Part shown: in pieces, positions 24,838-35,279 of the stretch
How the letters are laid out: each line of letters begins with the position of its first letter
Numbering within the stretch: the first letter of the stretch is position 1
NCBI GenBank assembly: GCA_023853785.1
Contig: JAJIRX010000570.1
Span: forward strand, 744,001 to 808,000
Direction of reading: 5' to 3'
Length of the DNA: 64,000 bases
From: Psilocybe azurescens
Lineage: Eukaryota; Basidiomycota; Agaricomycetes; Agaricales; Agrocybaceae
The notes under the pieces: model-generated
The model's database searches: none
The model's input: the letters and a program-made list of their open reading frames with translations, nothing else
Told to the model about the DNA's origin: nothing
Program-made: the position numbers and the translations under genes

Positions 24838-25615
24838 ATGACGATCATTCTCTACGACGTACCTTCCACGTTACCAGACAAGATATGGAACCCTAATGTC
24901 AGCAAAGCACGGTTCGTACATTTCCGAGCTACGTTAATCCGAGTGGGAAGAATCTCAACGTATACTCAGATTGTGTCTCAACTTTAAAGGAATACCGTTC
25001 ACAACAGAATGGATAGAGTATCCCGATATCGAACATCGCAGCAAGGCGATAGGAGCCTCCCCAACGGGAATGAAACCAGACGGAAGTCCACGATACACTG
25101 TGCCCTTTATTCATGACACTTCCACGGGAGAGGCCATCGCCGACTCCATTCTCATTGCCGAGTATCTTGAGAAAAAATATCCCGACACTCCCAAGATTTT
25201 CCCAAACGGTACCGCAGGGTTGCAGTCCGCCTTCAACGACGGCTTTCTGGCCAATTTGGGGACCTTACTCCCCGTCACGTATCACGAAATGATGCCGTAT
25301 CTGAATTCGGCTACCGTGGCGTATGTGGCCCAAACCGTCGAGCGAATAAGGAGCAAGAATCGCACAGAGGACTGGATAAAGTTAAAAGATGGCATGAGCA
25401 AGATTGACGGATGGTACTCGCGGAACGGAGGGAAAGGGCCTTACCTGCTCGGCGAGATCCCATCCTGGGCCGACATCGTGGTTGCGGGCTGGCTTGTTTT
25501 CGTAAGGCATGCGTTGGGAGAGGATAGCAAGGATTGGAAAGACGTAGGCTCCTGGAACGGCGGTCGGTGGAAGACACTTAGTGATATGTTCAGGAAGTAC
25601 GAACTTGCAGCGTAA
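24838..25615 (+). CDS. Glutathione S-transferase 6, etherase-like
   Basis: Exon 1 is 24838-24911 (MTIILYDVPSTLPDKIWNP), the intron 24912-24969 (58 nt), and exon 2 is 24970-25615; 239 residues, frame intact. After the splice it reads RLCLNFKGIPFTTEWIEYPD (Cys27). Glutathione-site-like residues are in DSILIAEYLEKKYPDTPKIF. The C domain holds GKGPYLLGEIPSWADIVVAG and GSWNGGRWK. It is the last member of the contiguous cluster and borders the first X-nha1 unit. Its 3' end was copied along with X into the inverted block at 54.9 kb. Start chosen by alignment of the first exon with the other copies. Confidence 0.9.
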
Positions 25616-26231
25616 GTTACCGAATGAGGGACGACAAGTAGATGATCAGAATCAATAAGCATTGAATTTACTTGTCGATCATACGCAATCTATGCTTTCT
25701 TTGTGTTGCGCTGATAGTCGAAAACTGGATAATATGGAGCATTTGATACCGGAATGCTCAAGGTTGAAGTGTCGATGGATTGTTGTCGTTACATGGCCAC
25801 TGCACCCAGAATGCTTTTTGGGAAGACATTATGGAAGGGAAGATTTGTCAAAAACATGGTTGGGAGCCGGAAGAAAGACCCCGGCTACGGCCTTCGTATT
25901 ACCACTGATCCTCGAGGCCTCAAGGACTTACAAGAAATTCGCCGTGATGGTCAGTGGATAAATAAATGGTGTTACCGTGCGAGCGGGGTGTAGACCTAGG
26001 CCTTGCCTAAACAGGAAAATGTGTTCAATGATGAACACCTCGAACAGGGAATGCGATGTGAAAAAAAATGACAATGGCGAATTATAATCTGTCAGAACAA
26101 TGTATAGAAAATCAGGCATGGAGTTATGCGTACTCGAAGTCGTTCGTTCGGTTTTATAGAAAAACTATCACCTTTCTCTCCACTCAACCATCTCCCATCC
26201 CACGTCAACCATCGCCATCTTCCTGCCACTC

Positions 26232-27755
26232 ATGTCGACCACACCTCAAACATCCACAAATATACCAGAAACTGTAGTGTTCCAAGGAGATATACATGAT
26301 GTGGAAAGCTTTCTGCAATGGGTGATTAACCACTCCGAGGACGCCCAAGCAGCCAGTGCTATAGTCAACAGTAAATCTAAATCTACTTCTCCAGCGACCA
26401 ACAATCGATTGACATGACGTGCAGACGTAGGAAGAGCATTGGTGCAGTATTTCGGAGAACCTGAGGATCCGCGCATGATAGGAACACCGCTACAGGGATT
26501 GCCGTCCACACCCCACACCCCAACATCCACGGATGTATCTAGCACAGATTTCCACCAAAGCTGTGTAGAATATGTGGATGACTTCCGGCAATGGGTGATT
26601 AGAGATTCAGAGGACGCGGAGTTAGCTGCAGCCAGGCTTGAACGTAAGTCCTATTCCAAATTTCCAGCAACTGATTACACTGATAAATAATTGATACAAC
26701 CTGCAGAGGCTTTAATCGATATAGAGAACCTACACCAATTGTTGACAGAGTGCGAGAATGCGGTCATGATGGAAACATTGCAGGACCCATCGCCTTCGAC
26801 CTCGCACCACACACCGCCGGTTTTCAGAGATTCCATCAGCCCCATACCAATGCCTGACCAGGGCCTATTGGTTGATGAGGAGCTGTGGCCAGTCATCAAT
26901 GATCGTATACCTAGACTCACTTCGCCCTTTGCGGCAGAGGGACACTACCCCCACTCGACGATCGCATCTCCATCACACCAGCACAGTGAACCATCCACAC
27001 TGGAATCGATGATTGAGACACACGGGATCAACCACAAGTCCACCCTTGTGAATCGTCATGAGCGGACAATAAACCATTGTCGAGAGAACACCAACCCATA
27101 TTTTCGCCCTAGGAGAGAGGCGAAAATAAACAAAACTCTCAGTATCCAACCATTGGGAGGATCAAAGAGGATGCCGCTCCGATCTTAGCACGATCGTAGA
27201 GCGTAATGATATTCATCGCTCAAGCCCCGATAGTTGGAGGTAAGTTGTTATATCTTCGCCTCTCGTCTGGTTGATTAATGGGTTTTGATTAACAGCACCA
27301 TGGATCAATGGGACAGGCCCTATTTTCCGAGTGATCGCTCCAAACCAACGACAGCAATGTCCACCGCCGGTCAAAAATCAGGACAAGGAAGAAGCATGGA
27401 AACTGAGAGGCGCATGGGAGATGCGAGTCCAATACGGGATCCTACACGGCAGAGGGAGACGAGACCCATGCTAGCACCTGAGGAAACGAGCATCGACGGG
27501 TATGCGATACAGGATGAATATTTCGTACCTCCGGATACAGACAAGCCATACGTCTGCGACGAGGAATACAGTCGATGTGGTTCTTCATCATTTCCATCCT
27601 CATCGTCTCTGCCTGCCACAACACGGACAGCCATCCACAGACAGTCACATCGATCTCGCAAGTTACCGTAAGTGTTCTCTCAAGCATTCATAAATGAATA
27701 TATGATTGATATGATTTACCTTGTTAGACATCTTGTTCCGGACATTAAATACTGA
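26232..27755 (+). pseudogene. Gene X copy 1, frameshifted
   Basis: Five-exon layout by alignment with the intact copy at 52833-54355: 26232-26370, 26425-26643, 26707-27239, 27296-27667 and 27728-27755, with all GT-AG sites present. Exon 3 is one base longer than in the intact copy (extra base near 27130-27145), which leads to a stop at 27186-27188. I do not recognise the family. Two related modules repeat inside the protein: VESFLQWVINHSEDAQAA in exon 1 and VDDFRQWVIRDSEDAELAA in exon 2, each ending at an intron of the same phase. The remainder is Ser/Pro-rich and probably disordered. Either a pseudogene or another miscall; here the extra base is not in a clear homopolymer. Confidence 0.65.
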
Positions 27756-28504
27756 GTTGCTGAGCCAGGGATTCTATGCGTATGGATGACAATGTCGTTG
27801 TTGGAGGTTGGGTTCTGTTTTTGGCGAGGACGTTCAATCGATCGCATTGTCAATGATCCGTGGGAAATACAAGTTTGTACTAGACCTATATTCCGCCTCC
27901 TGTACCTATTTTTCACCCTCATTATAATTTCGAGTTGTGCAAATTTCTCATATTTAAAACCTTACAATAGAATGAAATTACTCATTATATTGAATTAACG
28001 GATGAGAAACGTCGATTGCGAGGCGAAATAGTAGAAGTGTAGAAGAAATTTAAAGCAAAAATCGAGACAAGCAAACGCAAAATGTTGTGAATGGATAATG
28101 ATGTCGATAGTACATTGTACATGTGCATGATACAGATATAGAAAAAAATAGAGTGTAAGAAACCAAGAATAGGAAAGGTCATCACGGTATATACTATGTA
28201 GTCACAATACGGAACTACAGTCGATACACATGAATAATATAGAGGGAAGAATGAAAAATAGAAAAAGAGATATCATGTAGTGAATAAGAAACAGAACTAT
28301 ACACGATGATGGGAATTGATTAAGTATAATCCAAAATCAGAGGCGAGAAAAATAGAAGACAATGGAAATTAAAAGCAAACGGGACAGGAAGGAATTGCAC
28401 GATAAACGATAATCATGTACCAAAAGCGAGGAAGAGAGAGAGAAAGAGAAAAAAGATAAACAGGAATCAGACACCATTTTTTGCTACTGTCTCTCCGAGA
28501 GAGA
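27756..28504. other. AT-rich spacer between X1 and the antiporter copy
   Basis: Convergent 3' flanks of X1 and the nha1 copy; very A-rich on the plus strand, and the same spacer recurs in units 2 and 3. No gene seen. Confidence 0.5.
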
Positions 28505-29103
28505 TTACACGATATCATCTCCCGATCCAGCACCACCCACATTCCCGCCCTTCCTCCTAAACCTCATCTTATTCTTACTCCTGTCCTTCTCCTCATCAGT
28601 CCCCACCTGCTCCTCATCTTCTCCCCCTCCTCGTATCGAGATATACACCGGTGCCAGTTGCAGTTGCGACGCCTGCTGTGGATCAGCAGCCACGCTCGTA
28701 CTGCTTCCAAGCCGGCCCTGGGCGGCATAGTCGACGAACCGCACGTCGAGCGACGACGAGCTCTCCCTCGTGCCTGGCGCTGACCGCATCGTCGTCGATG
28801 TAGTGCGGATGTTCTCCAGACGCTGATTGCGCGGCCCAGCGTACGCATCGTGTCTCGGCGACGAAGCGCCCACTGCAACTGAAGCAATGGCACTCGAATT
28901 CGACCCAAAAGACGCGAACGAATCTGAAGTCACTGGGCATGCGACTTGGGATGCTGGGATCCCCGACGAGCGTGAACATGCGCACTCTTGGCGCGGCTCG
29001 TTGGCCTTGTCGTGCGCAGCATCGTCTTCGATCCAGATCCAGACGCTGCACCTGCACGGGCAAAGTTAAAAACAACGGGTCCACATCTGACGCCCAGGCA
29101 TCC

Positions 29104-29153
29104 TCCTTCTCCTTCTCCTTCTCCTTCTCCTTCTCCTTCTCCTTCTCCTTCTC
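29104..29153 (-). repeat. Hexanucleotide microsatellite (TTCTCC)n in the nha1 tail
   Basis: About eight consecutive ttctcc units. On the minus strand they encode alternating Glu-Lys or Gly-Glu depending on frame. The full-length antiporter has only about two units at the same point, so the tract expanded in this copy. Confidence 0.85.
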
Positions 29154-29218
29154 CCACAACAACAACCCGCGCCAACATTCGCTCTCTCTTTCCCTTTCCC
29201 TGTGTGACAGTAGTCCTG

Positions 29219-29297
29219 TGTTTACCGCGCCCCCAAAACCGCGCTAGGAAAAGTTTATGTAATCTTCGGAGTTTCAAACCACGTCGCGTCAATATTG
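29219..29297 (+). repeat. Left inverted repeat of the helicase insertion
   Basis: Starts tgtttaccgcgcccccaaaa and ends gtcgcgtcaatattg. It matches the reverse complement of 31067-31145 with only a handful of differences over ~79 positions, including two one-base gaps. Confidence 0.85.
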
Positions 29298-29577
29298 TTG
29301 TGGTCGCTCTCGACATTTGACGCGTTTATAGCGCCTCAACCTGGGCTATCACTTCAAATTCAATCCAGTTCTCTTTTTAACATTACTCGCTATGGAAAAC
29401 GATGCGCGAACCGTTCGATCTTACAAGAAAAAACCTACAATTCAAGTTCCAGCGATTCCAGACTACATTTCACCTTTTCTATCACAATTTGTTGCCAGTT
29501 CGGCAAATTATGCAGAGTCGCAACTTGGTCCATCATCCCCGGATAGTGTTCTCACTTCTTCACCTACAACAACGCTT

Positions 29578-30979
29578 TCACCCCTGGACTCTCCGCTCAA
29601 CGCCCCTACTGAATCTTGGAGTCAACCGAGGCTTATCCGAGCCCGAATTGAGGGCTGCATATAAATAAGTAGTGGTGTAGAAAGAGCGACGCTGAAACTC
29701 ACATTCTAGGTATGTTTCCGCTTCCTTGATTATACTGCGGTGTGCAAAGATGATGCCCCTCCCAATCGTGTTTGGATTCCTTCCAACACGACCCTTCTCC
29801 TGCCAGGACTCATTAAATGTTGCACCAAACCCAAGAGAGAGGCTATCCAGAAGAGACTTTGCATTGAGACCGTTTGAAAAAGCGACAGTAGATATGACAA
29901 TTTGCAAGTGCGGATCAGTCTCGAGAAGGTGTATCGTCTCCTTGTTGTATTCGGGCGGGCAAATACTGTGATAGACTCTAGCTCGAATAAGCTTATTAGT
30001 CCCATCTGGTTGAAGGCGCCATAGATAAGCATATACACGTGAGACCTGGTCAAGAGTTCGACAATGTATGATCGTCTTTCTTCCGCTGGCCAGGTATGGA
30101 AGCAGATAAGGGAGTTTGTCGCCGTTCAGTCCATGAGTAAGGAATTGGATACCAAACTGCGTATTTGGACGCTCGTTGGATCTCTGAATGAGCCTAAAGT
30201 TGCCTCCAAAGAAGCCTAGACTTTTACACACAGAGATTGTAGGTGAACCAGGCTCGAGCATTGCAGTGAGACTGACAAGAGATATTGAGGTAGGAAACCG
30301 ACCACGTAAGAAAGTCCCAATGGCAGCAAAGGCTAGACGAAATGAAAGACCCCATTCGTTCACTAGATGAACCTCATCGACGCATGCAAACAAGACATTA
30401 GCCCGAAAGGTCGGACTTTCTGTAATTTGCCTCCATTCCTTGTCGCGCAGGTGCTCCGGGTCCACACATATCACCTGCCACTTTTGACACTCCTGGATCT
30501 CCACTGCCAAACGGATCCCAGCCTTTCGTGCCTCACTAAGAGTCTCTTTGCAGTAGGAGAATGCGGAAATATGTAGGTTTGAAAGCTCGTGAACCTCGAA
30601 AGCCATGAGTGGACCAATCGCAGAAACATGAAGCAAACATACAATATTATCTGCCAATCCTTTTGTCGGCGTGATTACGACACCAATGGGTCTTGCCCGA
30701 GTGGGAAGACCAGCCTCATACGCCTCTGGGTGTTCGTTGTACCCCCAAAAGCACAAGTATTGGAATGGAGAACGCTGCTGATTTCCCGTCACCAGTTGCA
30801 GTACAACACAGCACATCTATTCCATCCAGAATAGACAAGACAAGTTCCAGCTGGACCGCATGTAGCCCATTCGTCCATGTTGGTATGAGTTTCCTCACGA
30901 TCATATTGATGGTCTCAAGGCCTACAGGGTCCTGCCAGCGGTGTCCCGGAGCCATCTTTGAGTATTCATAAGCGATCAC
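29578..30979 (-). CDS. RecQ-like ATP-dependent DNA helicase, probably decayed or partial
   Basis: Minus-strand frames overlapping at 30716-30816 together give a superfamily 2 helicase core: motif I variant TATGDGKSAAFS, Ia-like GVVITPTKGLADN, DEVHLVNEWG (DExH box), SLTAMLEPGSP (motif III), and motifs V-VI in GRVGRNPNTIGRGII. The QEKGRVGRN form resembles the divergent RecQ-like helicases expanded in mushroom genomes, which lack the RQC/HRDC region. The frame is interrupted at a C5 run (plus 30742-30746), repaired by removing one base. After motif VI a possible intron (GTGAGT...TATGCAG) would lead to a short tail ending at 29578. Total about 455 residues. Being enclosed by inverted repeats suggests it moved with the element. 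Activity is uncertain, because motif III and VI residues are degenerate. Confidence 0.75.
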
Positions 30980-31066
30980 AGACCATTCAAGATGTCTAAA
31001 CCAAAAATGAGGTGTATCAAGAGAGGATTGTACGAAATATCACGTCTACGGGAAGCTGAGATCGAG

Positions 31067-31145
31067 CAATATTGACGCGACGGTGGTTTCAAAGTCCGAA
31101 GATTACATAAACTTTTTCTAGCGCGGTTTTGGGGCGTGGTAAACA
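31067..31145 (-). repeat. Right inverted repeat of the helicase insertion
   Basis: Reverse complement partner of 29219-29297; begins caatattgacgcgac and ends ggggcgtggtaaaca. It lies ~90 bp upstream of the helicase start. Confidence 0.85.
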
Positions 31146-31146
31146 A

Positions 31147-31196
31147 CAGACTTCATATATCGTGATACGAATGTACATCACATATATCGAAGTCTG
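31147..31196. repeat. Imperfect palindrome next to the right inverted repeat
   Basis: cagacttcatatatcgtgat (31147-31166) pairs with atcacatatatcgaagtctg (31177-31196) across a 10-base loop, with one bulge on each side. Could be the end of a nested small element or a structural part of the insertion. Confidence 0.6.
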
Positions 31197-32997
31197 TCTA
31201 GGAGAGACTAGTGTGACAGTGGGTTCCGACCATCTGGGCCGAGCTGCCCGAGGGCGGATTAGATTAGATACTGTAGATCGCATCAGCGGCTGTGCACGGT
31301 TTGTGTGCTAGCGCGCTTTCGTAGTGAGAGAACAACACACTTTGCCCGCAACGCTATACTGCGTGGCCGCTCGACGAGCATTCCGAGCCTTGTCAGACAC
31401 GAGCTGCTAGGGTAGGCCGGATTGGCCTACTCCACCTGTATTTTTCTAGCTGCTTCGCTTTACTCAACAACACACTCTCTCCCTCTCTTTCTGCTCTTCA
31501 TCTGCTGCTCCATTTTTTGATGCATTTTCCACACCACTCCGCCTACCCATATCAATCTGACCCAAATGGCCTGAAATAGCGTGCCCAATCTCCTCCGCAT
31601 CGTGCATCTTGCCCTGCCATCGCGTCGTTGCAGCTCTTGTCAAACTTGCGCCTCCCGAATGTCCTGAATGGTCAGGCCGTGGGCTGTCATCTATAACCAG
31701 CACTTCGATCTGTGAATGAAATTAGCGTGTTGGATCAAAAAATAATCTTTTGACACAATAACGATAACGAAAGCTAAAGGAGAGAGATGTGTTGACAATA
31801 AAACGTCAAATGTCAAGTGCGAGACAAAGGAGGGAGTCATCCATCGCTTAAAGCGCCCCAAACGTGCGCGCGCACGACAGACGGGCCCCCTCCCCCTAAA
31901 CGAGGAAGAATCGTCGGAAACGGAAACGCAAAAACAAACGAATGAAAAAGACGCACATCACTCCCCGGCCCCTCCTCGTCTCAATAAACCATCGATATAC
32001 GCGTTCACGTAGTAACAGCGAGAATATGCCGAACTAAATGATGATAATGAAAGAATGAGTTTCCTGGATTGTAGTACGGTATTGGGTAGGATAGAAGGAC
32101 AAATTAAACGATAACGATAAACGTTCCGACGATGGCATAGATAATATATGGTGTCGACAATTCGAACTATTTGGCCACGGGACAACGACGACGACAGTTG
32201 TGATGGCGGCGAAGGTGAAGGTGACGGTAACAAGGAAGGAGGCAACGAAGCACGGGTCCCGCTATTCAGGAAAAGGAAACTGAAGGAAAAGTTGAGTCAC
32301 GAGATTCTCGAACGTCGAGAAAGAGAAAACGAAAGATAATGAAGATGAAAGGAGGAACTCACAATAATTTAGATGCTAAACCATGATGTCTTTCCTTATT
32401 CCACTTCACTTTCTTTGTGGAGTACTCTACGTCTCTCATAATCCCAAAATCCTTTCGTACTAGCTTAGTTGTCGTCCGACGTCGTCGTCGTTCCTCGTAG
32501 CGTCTGGGTCGTCGGTGTATAACTCGGGCACTGAAATTTCCATGGAGTGTTCTCGTTGTATGGACACTGCATCAAGGACGCATTTGAGAAAGACATTATG
32601 CAAGGGAAGATTTATAAAAGCATACCTAGGATCCCGAAGAAAGACACCGGCTACAGCCTTCGTATTAACACTGGTCCTCGAGGAATCAGGGACTTGGAAG
32701 AAATTCGCCGTGATGGTCAGTGGATAAATAAATGGTGTTACCGTGTGAGCAGGATGTAGACCTAGGCCTTGCCTAAACAGGAAAATGTGTTCAACGATGA
32801 ACACCTCCAACAGGGAATGCGGTGTGAAAAAAAATGACGAGAGCGAATCATAATCTGTCAGAACAGAGTGTAAAAAATCAGGCATGGAGTTATGCGCACT
32901 CGAACTCGTTCCTTCGGTTTTATAAAAAAACTATCACCTTTCTCTCCACTCAACCATCTCCCATCCCACGTCAACCATCGCCATCTTCCTGCCACTC

Positions 32998-34516
32998 ATG
33001 TCGACCACACCTCAAACATCCACAAATATACCAGAAACTGTAGTATTCCAAGGAGATATACATGATGTGGAAACATTTCTGCAATGGGTTATCAACCACT
33101 CGAAGGACGCCCAGGCAGCCAGTGCTATAGTCAACAGTAAATCTCATTCCGCTTCTCCAGTAACCAACAATCGATTGACATGACTTGCAGACGTAGAAAG
33201 GGCATTGATGGAATATTTTGGAGATCCTGAGGATCCGCACATAGGAACACCGCTGCAGAGATTTCCGTCCACCCCACACACCCCAACATCCATGGATGTA
33301 TCTAGCACAGATTTCCACCAAAGCTGTGTAGAATATGTGGATGACTTCCGGCAATGGGTGATTAGAGATTCAGAGGACGCGGAGTCAGCTGCAGCCAGAC
33401 TTGAACGTAAGTCCCATTCCAAATTTCCAGCAACTGATTACACTGATAAACGATCGACACAACCTGCAGAGGCTTTAATCGATATAGAGAACCTACACCA
33501 ATTGTTGACAGAGTGCGAGAATGCGGTCATGATGGAAACATTGCAGGACCCATCGCCTTCGACCTCGTACCACACACCGCCGCATTTCAGAGATTCCATC
33601 AGCCCCATGCTAATGCCTGACCAGGGCCTATTGGTTGATGAGGAGCTGCGGCCGGTCGTCAATGCTGATATACCTAGACTCTCTAAGCCCTTTGCGGCAG
33701 AGGGACACTATCCCCACTCAACGATCACATCTCCATCACACCAGCACAGTGAACCATCCACACTGGAATCGATGATTGAGACACGCAGGATCAACCACAA
33801 GTCCACCCTGGGCGATCGTCATGCCCATATGATAAGCCATCGTCGAGAGAACACCAACCCATATTTTCGCCCTAGGAGAGAGGCGAAAATAACACAAACT
33901 TCAGTATCCAACCACTGGGAGGATCAAGAGGATGCCGCTCCGATCTTAGCACGATCGTAGAGCGTAATGATATTCATCGCTCAAGCCCCGATAGTTGGAG
34001 GTAAGTTGTTATATCTTCGCCTCTCGTCTGGTTGATTAATGGGTTTTGATTAACAGCACCATGGATCAATGGGACAGGCCCTATTTTCCGAGTGATCGCT
34101 CCAAACCAACGACAACAATGTCCACCGCCGGTCAAAAATCAGGACAAGGAAGAAGCATGGAAACTGAGAGGCGCATGGGAGATGCGAGTCCAACACGGGA
34201 TCCTACACGGCAGCGGGAGACGAGACCCATGCTAGCACCTGAGGAAACGAGCATCGATGGGTATGCGATACAGGATGAAGATTTCGTACCTCCAGATGCA
34301 GACGAGCCATACGTCTGCGGAAATAATCACAGTCAACCTGGCCCTTCGTCATAGCCATCCTCTTCGTCGCTGGCTGCCACAACACGGAAGGCCATCCACG
34401 GACGGTTACATCGACCTCGCAAGTTACCGTAAGTGTTCTCTCAAGCATTCACAAATGAATATATGATTGATATGATTTACCTGGTTAGACCTCTTGCTCC
34501 GGACATCGAATACTGA
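32998..34516 (+). pseudogene. Gene X copy 2, frameshift and nonsense
   Basis: Same five-exon plan as the copy at 52833-54355. Exon 3 lost one A (gatcaagagg where the other copies have caaagagg, near 33926), ending the frame at 33958-33960. Exon 4 carries a TAG at ~34352 where other copies have TTT. A 3-base in-frame deletion removes one Met after EDPH. The two QWVI..SEDA modules are preserved. No known family. Confidence 0.7.
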
Positions 34517-35279
34517 GTTGCTGAGCCAGTGATTCTTTGCGGATGGATTAAAATGTCGTCGTTGGAGGTTGAGTTCTGTTTTTGGCGAGGTCGTTCGATC
34601 GATCGCATTGTCAATAATCCGTGGGAAATACAAATTTGGGGACAAGCTTACTAGAACTATATTTCGCCTCTTGTACCTATTTTTCACACTCATTATAATT
34701 TCAAGTTGTGCAAATTACTCATATTTAAAACCTTGTAATCGAGTAGAAGCAAGTAGAATTACTCATTACGTGCAATTGACGGAAGAGAAACGTAGATTGC
34801 GAGGCGAAAATCGTAGAAGCGAGGAAGAAATTTAAAGCACAAATCAAAACAAGCATACGCAAAATGTTGTGAATGGATAATGATGTCTATAGTACGTTGT
34901 GCATGTGCATGATGCAGACATGGAGAAAAATAGAGCGTAAGAAACAAAAGAATAGTAAAGGTCAACACGGAACATACTATGTGCCCGTAATACGCAACTA
35001 CAGTCGATAAACATGAAGAAAGAATGAAAAATAGAAAGAGATGTCATGTAGTGAATAAGAAAACCTAACTATGGGTTATAATAGGAATTGATTAAGTATA
35101 ATCAAAAATCAGAGGCGGGAAAAATAGAAAACAGTGGAAAATAAAAGCAAACGGAACAGGAAGGAATCGCATAAAAAACGATAACTAATCATGTAACAAA
35201 AGCGAGGAAGAGAGTGAGAAAGAGAAAACAGATAAACAGGAATCAGACACCATTTTTGCTGTCGTCGCTCCGAGAGAGA

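Larger units (their letters stand above)
29204..31439. mobile_element. 2.2 kb insertion carrying a RecQ-like helicase, ~79-bp inverted repeats
   Basis: Comparison with units 2 and 3 shows the antiporter tail interrupted here: left homology ends at ...ccctttccctgt (29203) and resumes at ...tgtatttttctagctgcttcgc (31436 on). A CCTGT occurs on both sides (29199-29203 and 31435-31439), a candidate 5-bp target duplication. Inside, a ~79-bp inverted repeat (29219-29297 and 31067-31145) brackets the helicase frame. Right of the right repeat is a further near-palindrome (31147-31166 against 31177-31196) and ~230 bp of unexplained sequence. No transposase is visible. It could be a non-autonomous TIR element that captured a helicase gene, or a nested insertion. 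Confidence 0.65.
28505..32465 (-). pseudogene. nha1 pseudogene 1, membrane exons deleted and split by insertion
   Basis: Aligned to the full antiporter at 40246-44468. The cytoplasmic-tail end (28505-29203, ending GAGSGDDIV) is followed by a 2.2 kb insertion (29204-31439). The tail resumes at 31440-31720 (VIDDSPRPDHSGHSG, AISGHLGQI). Intron 8 and the last ~30 bp of exon 7 follow, and the sequence then jumps at ~31987 straight to intron 3/exon 3 (acgcgttcacgtagtaacag), exon 2 at ~32100 and the 5' region to ~32465. Exons 4-7, which encode nearly all transmembrane helices and the ion site, are gone. The initiator region is also changed. Cannot make a transporter. The tail carries an expanded Lys-Glu hexanucleotide repeat (29104-29153). 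Confidence 0.85.
25767..32530. repeat. Segmental duplication unit 1 (X1 + nha1 pseudogene 1)
   Basis: First of three direct tandem units, each made of gene X on the plus strand followed by a convergent Na+/H+ antiporter copy on the minus strand. The homology to units 2 and 3 starts ~470 bp upstream of the X start codon. This unit is lengthened by a 2.2 kb insertion and shortened by a deletion in the antiporter. Its left flank is the GST6 3' end, so GST6-X-nha1 is probably the ancestral order. Confidence 0.8.

Noticed and set aside
25754..25993. Separate gene upstream of X (EIRRDGQWINKW frame)
   Set aside because: The frame is not kept in the other three copies of the same flank, so it is listed only as part of the shared X 5' flank.
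29204..31439. Helitron or LTR retrotransposon
   Set aside because: The repeats are inverted, not direct LTRs, and no Rep/HUH domain or CTRR hairpin end was seen; the helicase is RecQ-like, not Pif1-like.
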